This document shows, one piece after another, positions 34,609 to 43,300 of a DNA stretch of 64,000 nucleotides. This stretch comes from DASTFP01 sp963744345. Lineage in GTDB: Bacteria; Verrucomicrobiota; Verrucomicrobiia; Chthoniobacterales; Terrimicrobiaceae. Position 1 is the stretch's first letter, and each line of letters begins with the position of its first letter. Made by a program: the position numbers and the translations under genes. The stretch covers positions 62,001 through 126,000 of the forward strand of contig CAVUTD010000014.1 in the NCBI GenBank assembly GCA_963744345.1, in the 5' to 3' direction. Below the pieces are notes generated by a model, which worked only from the letters and a program-made list of their open reading frames with translations, was not told the DNA's origin and made no database searches.

Positions 34609-35226
34609 CTATGTTTCGGCGTAGGCCTTGCGCAAATCTCGGACAAATTGTTGGTATTCGAGTTTCGCGGCTTCCCGATCTGGCATGCGCAAGATCATGG
34701 AGGGATGAACAGTGACGAAGACATTCCTGGCGATCGTCGACGGAAGAGCGCGCCCGCGATCACGAAGAATGCGAACTTTCGGTCCTAACACGGCGGCGGC
34801 AGCTGTGGCTCCCAGGCAGACGAGGACTCCGGGATGAACGACCCGTATCTCGGCCTCGAGCCAGGGCCGGCAAGCGGCGACCTCGCGCGGGGAGGGCTTC
34901 TTATGAATGCGTCGTTTGCCACTTGGCTCCCATTTGAAGTGCTTCACGGCATTGGTGACATAGCAATCCAATCGTGAAATTCCCGCGTCTCTGAGAGCGT
35001 CATCCAGCAGTCTGCCTGCGGGGCCCACGAACGGTTTTCCTTCTTGATCCTCCACGTCGCCCGGTTGCTCACCGACAAGCAAAATCTTTGCGGAACGGTG
35101 ACCTTCACCGAATACGGTTTGTGTCGCATTTCTCCACAAGGGACAAGCTCGACATCCGCGCGCCGCCTTTCGCAGCTCCTCGAGGTCGTTCGTCGGGGGC
35201 ACCGGTGTTTGTTCTGCCGCTCTCAA
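34609..35226 (-). CDS. udgX: UdgX-type uracil-DNA glycosylase (DNA-crosslinking subfamily)
   Basis: 205 residues, uracil-DNA glycosylase superfamily. GEQPGD at residues 52-57 is the motif A of UdgX (family 4 has GEAPG), KRRIH at 104-108 is the UdgX-specific R-loop with His108, equivalent to the histidine that covalently captures the uracil-derived site in Mycobacterium smegmatis UdgX, and VHPS at 173-176 is motif B. Cys25, Cys28 and Cys119 are likely [4Fe-4S] ligands; the family-4 KCRP cysteine is replaced here by KHF, so the fourth ligand is uncertain. It excises uracil but stays bound covalently, a suspected DNA-repair or DNA-protection role. Convergent with the small membrane protein gene. 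Start ATG at 35226. Confidence 0.9.
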   Translation of the reverse strand: MRAAEQTPVPPTNDLEELRKAARGCRACPLWRNATQTVFGEGHRSAKILLVGEQPGDVEDQEGKPFVGPAGRLLDDALRDAGISRLDCYVTNAVKHFKWEPSGKRRIHKKPSPREVAACRPWLEAEIRVVHPGVLVCLGATAAAAVLGPKVRILRDRGRALPSTIARNVFVTVHPSMILRMPDREAAKLEYQQFVRDLRKAYAET

Positions 35227-35495
35227 AGGTTATCCTCCGATTGCTCCAAAGCCTGCCTCGATACGCGAAGCAAGACGGCGATTCCTGAGCCAAGCACACA
35301 TTCGTTGATCGAATCGTGCTGGCCCTTCGGACGCATGCAATGCTTTCTTGATCACCGTTAGCTGCCACAAACTCTCTATGATACCCTCTACTGAAGGCGC
35401 TAATTCGGTCCGCAGCTCTCGCGTGCACGCGTCGTGACTCTTGACAACATACTGGTCAATACGCGCAGGCAGCTGATGCGATTCGAAATAGAAGC

Positions 35496-35573
35496 ATGGG
35501 CTACAATATCTTTTACATCATCGGTGTCATCGTCGTCATTGTAATCGTCCTCAAATTGCTCGGCCTGTATTGA
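35496..35573 (+). CDS. 25-residue small hydrophobic membrane peptide
   Basis: ATG at 35496 to TGA at 35571-35573 encodes 25 residues: an N-terminal MGYNIF, a continuous hydrophobic core from YIIGVIVVIVIVL, then KLLGLY. It looks like the tiny single-span membrane proteins of many bacteria (with the LLGL end). A ribosome site is poor (GAAG 5 bases before ATG). It lies at the beginning of the stress-gene run. Real existence is moderately likely. Confidence 0.5.
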   Translation: MGYNIFYIIGVIVVIVIVLKLLGLY

Positions 35574-36065
35574 CCCGCGCTTTGCTTCAAACCAGCGAAG
35601 GGCAAGTGCGCGTTCAACTCCGCCCAATTCGCTGTTTTCCCCGCTAAAAGGCGGCTCGCTTTGCCTCGAAACGGTTTGTCTTGTTAGCACCTCACCTGCG
35701 TGTGCCGTCACAAACTTTCGAGGGAAAGCCCTTCTCCCCTTGAAGTAGTGAGTTAGGAAGCAAAGGCGAATAAACAGGCGGGAAAGTGTCTGCTGGTCAG
35801 CTTTTTCAGCGCTGGCTCTCCCCGCTTAAAAGACATCTGGAAAACCATGAACTAGATTGTCAGGCAGGTGGTCGTGCGGCGGGAATGGGATGAACAAAGA
35901 GCAACGCTTTGCATGGACATGCTCGGACGCTGAAATTACTCGGCGCGCAACGTCAAAGACAAAGCCTGCAACCTTGATGACCAAGCTAAGGCAGGCAAAT
36001 GCCGAAGGCGTCAGATCCCCAACAGCAGCTATGTTTAACTCATCTGAATTCCACGCCATTTCGCG
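35574..36065. other. Intergenic region before the DUF6766 gene
   Basis: About 490 bases. The frame 35857-36069 (+), whose TGA overlaps the next ATG, and a minus frame 35826-36191 show no family signal and one is the complement of the other. No hairpin or RNA gene noted. Confidence 0.4.
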
Positions 36066-36731
36066 ATGAAACGCGTCCTTCGCGACAATAGCCTCTCGCT
36101 CGTGCTTCTCGTGCTCTTTGTCTTGTTCCTTGCTGGTCAGGCGATCGCGGGATGGCTTCATTACAATGAGGAACAACAGGAACACCAGCAAGCCGCCATT
36201 TCATTTCTCGAGTATCTTACTACCGGCGCATTTGGTGAATCCGTGTTTGAAAACTGGGAAAGCGAGTTTCTCCAGATGAGCTTATATGTCGTTTTGACAG
36301 TATTTCTTTTCCAGCGCGGCTCAGCCGAATCCAAGGATCCCGACAAAAAGGAGGCCGTGGACGAAGATCCGCACGTGAATCGCCATAAAGCACACGTTCC
36401 CTATCCGGTGAAGAAAGGCGGGGTTTTGCTCATCCTCTATAACAATTCTCTCGCGATCGCTTTGCTTTTGCTTTTCGTCTTCTCTTTCTTTGGACATGCA
36501 ATATTTGGCTTCAGGGAATACAATGCTGACGCCATCCAACATGGCCGCCCTCCGCTAGCGTCGACTTGGGAGTATCTCGCCACTTCGCAATTCTGGTTTG
36601 AATCGTTTCAAAATTGGCAAAGCGAATTTCTTGCTATCTTTGCCATTGTCGTCCTTTCGATCTGGTTACGGCAAAAAGGGTCTCCAGAATCCAAACCTGT
36701 AAGTGCGGGCCATTCTGAAACCGGAGTGTAA
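36066..36731 (+). CDS. DUF6766 membrane protein with internal duplication
   Basis: 221 residues. Two copies of the same unit: residues about 6-90 (NSLSLVLLVLFVLFLAGQAI, EYLTTGAFGESVFENWESEF, LFQRGSAESKDP) and about 125-215 (NSLAIALLLLFVFSFFGHAI, EYLATSQFWFESFQNWQSEF, LRQKGSPESKP). Each contains two membrane helices and the ENWxSEF motif. The duplication is the family pattern of DUF6766. It is found next to stress genes in many soil bacteria; function not known. ATG at 36066 is in ATGA overlap with a doubtful upstream frame. Confidence 0.85.
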   Translation: MKRVLRDNSLSLVLLVLFVLFLAGQAIAGWLHYNEEQQEHQQAAISFLEYLTTGAFGESVFENWESEFLQMSLYVVLTVFLFQRGSAESKDPDKKEAVDEDPHVNRHKAHVPYPVKKGGVLLILYNNSLAIALLLLFVFSFFGHAIFGFREYNADAIQHGRPPLASTWEYLATSQFWFESFQNWQSEFLAIFAIVVLSIWLRQKGSPESKPVSAGHSETGV

Positions 36732-36812
36732 GAGCGCCCTCCAGAGTCACGGACGTACCGCGCGAGGTCGCAATGTGTCGGAAATTGACCGTTATCGTCC
36801 GCCGCAGCTTAG

Positions 36813-37172
36813 TTACTCGGGAGGTTGTTGACTGGCAGAAAGACGCTGGTCGTGATCTGCTTCTTCGAGTCCCTCGTTAATCAGTTGTTCGGCCGGACTC
36901 ACCTCGTCTTCGAGGTTTGTGCGAACACCTCGGTGTGGGTGGGAGGCTGGCCCGCTACTCCAAGATTGGATTGGTTCTGTGCTCTCGTCAGCTTCGGGCG
37001 GCGGTGGCGTCTCGGTGTGCAGCAGTTCATCCCGAGCGCGGAATCGATCCTGTTCGCCTGCTTCGAGGCGCCCATCCATGCGAGCGATTTCCGCAGCGCG
37101 CCGCTCGATGTCCACGCTGCTGATCTCACCGATGCCACGGCCATGAATTTCAATCCTGCCGGTGTCTTTCAT
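36813..37172 (-). CDS. Small charged hypothetical protein (DUF2934-like N-terminus)
   Basis: 119 residues. A helical segment VDIERRAAEIARMDGRLEAG with EQDRFRARDELLHTE resembles short proteins that have the DUF2934 type helical start, and the C-terminus INEGLEEADHDQRLSASQQ (acidic and basic residues) recurs in stress-associated proteins of similar size. It is hydrophilic and would be soluble. The opposing + frame (36825-37358) was considered and rejected. Divergent from csbD. Confidence 0.6.
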   Translation of the reverse strand: MKDTGRIEIHGRGIGEISSVDIERRAAEIARMDGRLEAGEQDRFRARDELLHTETPPPPEADESTEPIQSWSSGPASHPHRGVRTNLEDEVSPAEQLINEGLEEADHDQRLSASQQPPE

Positions 37173-37354
37173 CTTGCTTGGTATAGTTGTTTCGCATTTC
37201 GCGCGTGGGGCGCGTTCCTTTGCCTTCAGGAATTTTGCAGAACATGTAGTGCAACGTCCTGGACGACCTTTGCCATCGGAGAAAGCTTCAGAAGCGTTCG
37301 ATCCGGGATTTCGATGCAGGCATCCAGAAACACTTTTAGAAGCGAACCCAAGGT

Positions 37355-37540
37355 ATGAACAAATTTACTCTCAAAGGCAGTTGGAACGAAGTTAAAGGGA
37401 AATTGAAACAGAAGTATGGAGAACTTACGGACGACGATCTGACGTTTGCGGAAGGTAAAGAAGACGAGCTGCTCGGCCGGTTACAACAGCGCCTTGGCAG
37501 AACCAAGGAAGAGCTTCGCCGTGAAATCGAAGAAGTATGA
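37355..37540 (+). CDS. CsbD family stress protein
   Basis: 61 residues, the usual size. MNKFTLKGSWNEVKGKLKQK with YGELTDDDLTFAEGKEDELL is the CsbD-type pattern (general stress protein of Bacillus, sigma-B dependent there). It is very hydrophilic. Its TGA overlaps the start of the next gene (ATGA), so both are translated together. Confidence 0.95.
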   Translation: MNKFTLKGSWNEVKGKLKQKYGELTDDDLTFAEGKEDELLGRLQQRLGRTKEELRREIEEV

Positions 37541-37998
37541 CAACGGTCGTTGGTATATTTGACGACGCCTCGAATTTGGAGAAGGCCGTTGAGCGACTCG
37601 CTGCCGCCGGCGTTGACAATACCGTTTATGACGAGTCGACGGCGGCGGCTGAGCAAGGAAGGGCGGGTGAGATCCGTTCGGTCCTGCCGCCCGGGGCGAT
37701 TCCGGCTGCAGGCGCGGTGCCGGGCGGAGGCGTAGTTCCGGCAGCGGGCGTAGTTCCGGCCGGCGGATCTGGGGGCGATATTCGAAATTCCCGCGCTCCC
37801 GATCAGCAGACGATCGTCGAAGACTTCAAAGCTAAACTGGCAGATTATCGCTTCTCGGATGATGTGATTGCGGCCTACGCAAGAACGCTACTGCACCACG
37901 GAAAATTCGTTCTTATCAAGACCGCGGGCGATCGTGCTGAACAGGCGGTGGACATTCTGCGCGACTGCGGAGCCTCTACGGTCGACCGTCACGGTTAG
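37537..37998 (+). CDS. YflT-like general stress protein with Ala/Gly/Pro/Val linker
   Basis: 153 residues. The first part (TTVVGIFDDASNLEKAVERL AAAGVDN) is like general-stress-protein 17M/YflT type domains, which in Bacillus are induced by heat. Between residues 49 and 80 an unusual low-complexity segment repeats (VPGGGVVPAAGVVPAGG). The second part (DFKAKLADYRFSDDVIAAYA and LIKTAGDRAEQAVDILRDCG) resembles a second half of the same fold. Translationally coupled with csbD. Confidence 0.8.
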   Translation: MTTVVGIFDDASNLEKAVERLAAAGVDNTVYDESTAAAEQGRAGEIRSVLPPGAIPAAGAVPGGGVVPAAGVVPAGGSGGDIRNSRAPDQQTIVEDFKAKLADYRFSDDVIAAYARTLLHHGKFVLIKTAGDRAEQAVDILRDCGASTVDRHG

Positions 37999-38049
37999 GG
38001 AGAAAGAGTTAGAGCACCACTCCCCGGGGGACTCCCGCAGCAGGGAGCT

Positions 38050-40146
38050 TTAGGCGTGCAGAGTTCCTCCCACTGGCGGCGAAGCTCCGTCAGGCACATT
38101 GCGCCGGAGTTCGTCGAGCCAAGCGTCAGCTTCTGAGTCCGAGGGCGCACGCCAGTCGCCCCGCGGACTGAGCGAACCGCCCGATCCAACCTTCGGTCCA
38201 TTTGGGAGACACGAGCGCTTGAACTGGCTCGTCTTAAAGAAACGGAACATGAAAACCTCCATCCATTTCTTAATCGTGGGGAGATCATACTGGCGATGTT
38301 TCTCGGCGGGCATATCATCCGGCCATCTGCCACGCACTTTGTTCGCCCACGCATGTTGACTGAGAAAAGCTACTTTGCTGGGGCGAAATCCATACCGAGT
38401 TACGTAATAGATGGTGAAATCTTGGAGATCGTAGGGGCCGACTTTCTCTTCTGTGCTTTGCCCGGGCTGGGTCCGATCGTCGGTTTCATGCGGCACCAAT
38501 TCGGGAGAAATCTCCGTATCTAGGATAGACGCGAGGATGTCATTGGTTTCAGCATCAAATTGCTTCGCACTGATGACCCAACGCAACAGGTGTTGAACGA
38601 GCGTCTTGGGAACAGAGGCGTTTACATTATAATGCGACATGTGATCGCCGACGCCGTAAGTGCACCACCCAAGCGCTAATTCACTCAAATCTCCCGTGCC
38701 TAAGACCATCCCATTATGAAAGTTGGCCAGCCGAAAAAGATGCGAGGTGCGCTCGCCTGCCTGGACGTTCTCGAAGGTGATATCATAAACGCGTTCACCT
38801 TTGCTAAATGGATGTCCCAAGTCGGTTAGCATCTGCATGCAGCTGGGCCGGATGTCGATCTCCGCTTCGCTAATGCGCAGCGCGCGCATCAGGGCGTGCG
38901 CATTTTGCAAAGTAATGCTGCTGGTCGCGAAACCAGGCATGGTAAAGCCGAGAATGCTTTCCCGCGGGAACCCGAGACGATCTAAGGTTTTCGCCGCGAC
39001 AATAAGCGCATGTGTCGAATCAAGGCCTCCGGATACGCCAATGATGATGTTCTTCAGGCCAATGCTGAGCATCCGTTTCATCAGCGCGTGCACCTGAATA
39101 TTGTAAGCTTCGTAACATCGCTCGTCGCGGGCCACGGGATCGCTTGGAACGTAAGGGAAACGCTCAACGTTGCGCCTGAGGGAAATCTCACCGGGCGGCA
39201 CTTGGAACTCGAAAGACACTCGGCGAATGGCCGACACCTTCTCTCGATGATCAGCGACAGCGTCGTTAAAGCTCGTCGCGCGCATTCGATCTTGTGCGAG
39301 TCGCTCCAAGTCGATATCGGCAACCACTACCTGCTCGGTCGAAGCGAAGCGTTCGGACTCTGACAGAAGTTCGTCGTTCTCATAGATGATAGCGTGGCCA
39401 TCCCAAGCGAGATCCGTGGTGGATTCGCCCGGTCCCGCAGCGGAATAAAGGTAGGCGGCAATGCACTTTCCTGACTGTGAGGCACAGAGATCGCGACGGT
39501 AATCGGCTTTGCCAATGGTGATGTTGCTGGCGGAGAGATTTGCCAAAACGGTCGCTCCAGCCAGTGCGGCGTAGGTGCTCGGCGGTATCGGCGTCCAAAC
39601 ATCTTCACAGATCTCCACGTGCAGTGAAAAATTGTCATAGTTGCCGGCGTCGAAAATGAGGTCATTGCCGAATGGCACTTGAGCACCCAAGAAGGAAACC
39701 TCGCGCCGGACGGCATTCCGCCCAGAGTTGAACTGGCGCTTCTCGTAGAACTCTCGATAGTTCGGAAGAAACGTTTTTGGAACGATGCCAAGCAGGTTAC
39801 CTCGGTAGATCACCAAGCCGCAGTTGAAAAGTTTTCCTTCGAAACGCAGCGGTGCCCCGACGAGCAACACAGGCCAGAGATCTTTGCTGTTGCTGATGAT
39901 TCCCCTGAGCGCCTCCTTGGTCGCATCGAGCAAAACGTCTTGATGGAAAAGATCATCGTTGGAATACGCGGAAATTCCCAGCTCAGGAAAGAGCGCTACG
40001 GCCGCGCCGTGTTCCGACGCTTCACGCGCCAGAGCTAATGTATGTTGGGCATTGAAATCAGGATCGGCTACTCGCACCCGCGGAATGCATACAGCCGCAC
40101 GAACAAATCCGTGCGCGTAAATCGAATGAAAAGGAGACCGCTGCAT
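38050..40146 (-). CDS. nadE: Glutamine-dependent NAD+ synthetase
   Basis: 698 residues from the ATG at 40146 (frame is open to 40395 but the additional residues are not family-like and collide with the next gene). The N-terminal nitrilase domain carries the triad: Glu55 (LFPELGIS), Lys124 (IVPKTFLPNY) and Cys180 (HVEICEDVW). The synthetase domain has the P-loop GVSGGLDSTHALI (about 370-382) and continues with GFTMPGFATSS. The first domain makes ammonia from glutamine, the second amidates deamido-NAD. Stress genes lie on both sides; no operon link is evident. Confidence 0.95.
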   Translation of the reverse strand: MQRSPFHSIYAHGFVRAAVCIPRVRVADPDFNAQHTLALAREASEHGAAVALFPELGISAYSNDDLFHQDVLLDATKEALRGIISNSKDLWPVLLVGAPLRFEGKLFNCGLVIYRGNLLGIVPKTFLPNYREFYEKRQFNSGRNAVRREVSFLGAQVPFGNDLIFDAGNYDNFSLHVEICEDVWTPIPPSTYAALAGATVLANLSASNITIGKADYRRDLCASQSGKCIAAYLYSAAGPGESTTDLAWDGHAIIYENDELLSESERFASTEQVVVADIDLERLAQDRMRATSFNDAVADHREKVSAIRRVSFEFQVPPGEISLRRNVERFPYVPSDPVARDERCYEAYNIQVHALMKRMLSIGLKNIIIGVSGGLDSTHALIVAAKTLDRLGFPRESILGFTMPGFATSSITLQNAHALMRALRISEAEIDIRPSCMQMLTDLGHPFSKGERVYDITFENVQAGERTSHLFRLANFHNGMVLGTGDLSELALGWCTYGVGDHMSHYNVNASVPKTLVQHLLRWVISAKQFDAETNDILASILDTEISPELVPHETDDRTQPGQSTEEKVGPYDLQDFTIYYVTRYGFRPSKVAFLSQHAWANKVRGRWPDDMPAEKHRQYDLPTIKKWMEVFMFRFFKTSQFKRSCLPNGPKVGSGGSLSPRGDWRAPSDSEADAWLDELRRNVPDGASPPVGGTLHA

Positions 40147-40324
40147 AAGGGTCGAGAATAACGACCGGCATGACTTCGCACAATGGAAAGTGACGTGCCG
40201 GGGTGGTTCACCTTGGAACTCACAACCGCAGAACGTTTCAGGTCTTGGCCTGATGCGACGGTCAGGGAGGTGCCCTATTGTTTGTAGCTGGAAGGAGCGT
40301 TTAGCGGAGCCCAAATTGAAACTT

Positions 40325-43300
40325 ATGGGCAAATCCCCTTCGTCGTCGTCTGGGGCGCCCGCAGAAAACGCAGCAGGTCTTGACTCGAGCGGCACGGTCT
40401 CGATCGCTCAACAGGGCGCCTCCTTCGAAGCGGACCTTCTACGTGCCATGCTGGCATTCCGATCCGGAGACTTTTCCATCCGCATGTCGGCCCGGCGGAT
40501 TGGGGGGCAGAGCAAGATCGCTGAAATATTTAATGAAGTCGTCGCGATGAGTGATCGTCGCGCGCGACAGGCTGCTCACGTCGCCCGAGTGGTTGGCAAG
40601 GAAGGTCGGCTACGGCAGCGGATTTCGACGAACGGGTTCATTGGAGATTGGGAGAAGGAAATAGAAGCTCTCAACACACTTCTGGACGATCTTGTGCGCC
40701 CTACCGCAGAGGTCACCCGAACAATCGGTGCAGTGGCCAAGGGAGATCTTGGTCAAACCATGGCTCTGGAAGCGGATGGTCGCGCCCTGCGAGGTGAGTT
40801 CTTACATTCGGCCAAATTGGTCAATGGCATGATTGAGCAGCTCGCGGTGTTCACCTCCGAAGTAACTCGCGTGGCCCGAGAGGTGGGCACCGAAGGCAAA
40901 TTAGGCGGACAGGCGAAGGTCAAGGGCGTTTCCGGTGTTTGGAAAGATCTCACGGAGAGTGTTAACCAGATGGCCCGCAACTTGACGGGGCAAGTGCGGA
41001 ACATCGCCGATGTCACCATTGCGGTCGCACGAGGCGATTTATCGCGCAAAATCACCGTGGACGTGAAAGGTGAGATTCTGGAGTTGAAACAAACCATTAA
41101 CACGATGGTCGATCAGCTCAATGCCTTTGCCGCTGAGGTCACGCGCGTGGCTCGGGAGGTCGGCACTGAAGGCAAGCTTGGCGGCCAAGCCGAAGTTCGG
41201 GGCGCAGCCGGCACTTGGAAGGATCTTACGGACAATGTCAACTCAATGGCATCAAACCTCACCGCACAGGTGCGCAATATCGCCGACGTCACGACCGCTG
41301 TTGCCCGCGGCGATTTGTCGCGCAAGATCACCGTGGATGTCAGAGGGGAAATCCTTGAGCTCAAAGTGACGATCAATACGATGGTGGACCAGCTTAATTC
41401 CTTCGCTTCGGAGGTCACCCGTGTTGCCCGCGAAGTCGGCAACGAAGGGAAGTTGGCCGGGCAGGCGGTTGTGCCTGAAGTCGGCGGAACATGGAAGGAT
41501 CTCACCGACAACGTCAATTCCATGGCGTCGAATCTCACCGCGCAGGTTCGCAATATCGCCGATGTCGCCACCGCTGTCGCCGGGGGCGATTTGTCGCGCA
41601 AGATCACTGTCGCTGTGAAGGGCGAGATGCTTGAGCTGAAGAACACCATCAATACAATGGTGGATCAGCTGAATGGTTTCGCCTCCGAGGTGACTCGGGT
41701 GGCCCGGGAAGTCGGCACTGAGGGAAAACTCGGCGGCCAGGCGCAGGTTCGCGGTGTCGCCGGGACGTGGAAGGACCTGACCGATAATGTGAACTCCATG
41801 GCGTCAAACCTCACCGCACAGGTGCGAAACATCGCCGATGTGGCAACGGCTATCGCGAGGGGAGATCTTTCGAGAAAGATCACTGTGCCTGTAAAGGGGG
41901 AGATTCTCCAGGTCAAGAAAACCATGAACACCATGGTGGACCAGTTGAACGCCTTTGCCTCTGAGGTCAGCCGCGTTGCTCGCGAAGTTGGCACCGAAGG
42001 GAAGCTTGGCGGACAGGCAATAGTGCCCGATGTGGCCGGCACCTGGAAGGATCTTACAGACAACGTCAACTCGATGGCCAACAACCTGACCGGGCAAGTG
42101 CGAAATATCGCCGGCGTAACCACCGCCGTGGCGCGCGGCGACCTCTCGCGCAAAATCACCGTAAATGTGAAAGGCGAGATCCTCGAACTGAAGGACACCA
42201 TCAATACGATGGTCGATCGCCTCAACGCCTTCGCCTCCGAGGTGAGTCGCGTGGCACGCGAGGTCGGAACCGAGGGCAAGCTCGGCGGACAGGCGCAGGT
42301 TCGCGGTGTCGCCGGCACGTGGAAGGACCTTACCGACAATGTGAATTCGATGGCGAGTAATCTCACTGCGCAGGTCCGCAATATTGCCGGAGTGACTGTG
42401 GCCGTAGCCAATGGCGATCTCTCCAAGAAGATTACTGTGGCCGCTCGCGGCGAGATCTTGGAGTTGAAGGAAACGATCAACACCATGGTAGACCAACTTA
42501 ACGCCTTTGCTGCTGAAGTGACCCGCGTCGCCCGCGAGGTTGGCAGCGAAGGCAAGCTCGGGGGTCAGGCGCAGGTGCCGGGTGTTGCCGGAACGTGGAA
42601 AGGTCTGACCGATAACGTCAACTCGATGGCTTCCAACTTAACCGCGCAGGTGCGAAACATTGCCGATGTCGCGACAGCCATCGCCCGCGGCGACCTTTCT
42701 CGAAAAATCACAGTCGACGTTCAGGGCGAAATTCTGGAGCTGAAGAACACGATCAACACCATGGTAGACCAACTCAACGGCTTTGCTTCGGAAGTAAGCC
42801 GTGTGGCGCGGGAGGTCGGCACTGAAGGCAAGCTCGGGGGTCAGGCGCAGGTCTCCGGTGTGGCTGGGACATGGAAGGATTTGACGGATAACGTCAACTC
42901 CATGGCGTCAAATCTCACCGATCAGGTGCGTAATATCGCTGAAGTCACCATCGCGGTGGCCAACGGCGATCTTTCGCGCAAGATCGCGGTCGATGTTCGC
43001 GGCGAAATTCTGCAGCTCAAAGAGACCGTCAACACCATGGTCGAACAGCTGCGATCGTTCGCTTCCGAGGTCACTCGCGTGGCACGCGAAGTCGGGACGG
43101 AAGGACGGCTCGGCGTTCAGGCCGTCGTCCCCGGCGTTGCGGGAACATGGAAGGATCTCACTGATTCGGTGAATGCCATGGGCGCGAACTTGACCGCCCA
43201 GGTGCGAAACATTGCCGAGGTAACCACCGCAGTGGCACGGGGTGATCTGTCGAGAAAAATCACGGTCGATGTCAAAGGCGAAATCCTTCAGCTGAAGAAC

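Noticed and set aside
35400..35711. 103-residue minus-strand frame over the tiny membrane peptide
   Set aside because: Its acidic run DDYNDDDDTDD is only the complement of the Ile/Val codons of the + strand peptide.
35857..36069. 70-residue frame with ATGA overlap to DUF6766
   Set aside because: No family-like sequence, and the overlap may be accidental; kept only as a note in the gap entry.
36825..37358. 177-residue + strand frame opposite the small charged protein
   Set aside because: It runs across the divergent promoter region, overlaps csbD, and has no family-like composition; the minus strand frame reads like a known small stress-associated protein.
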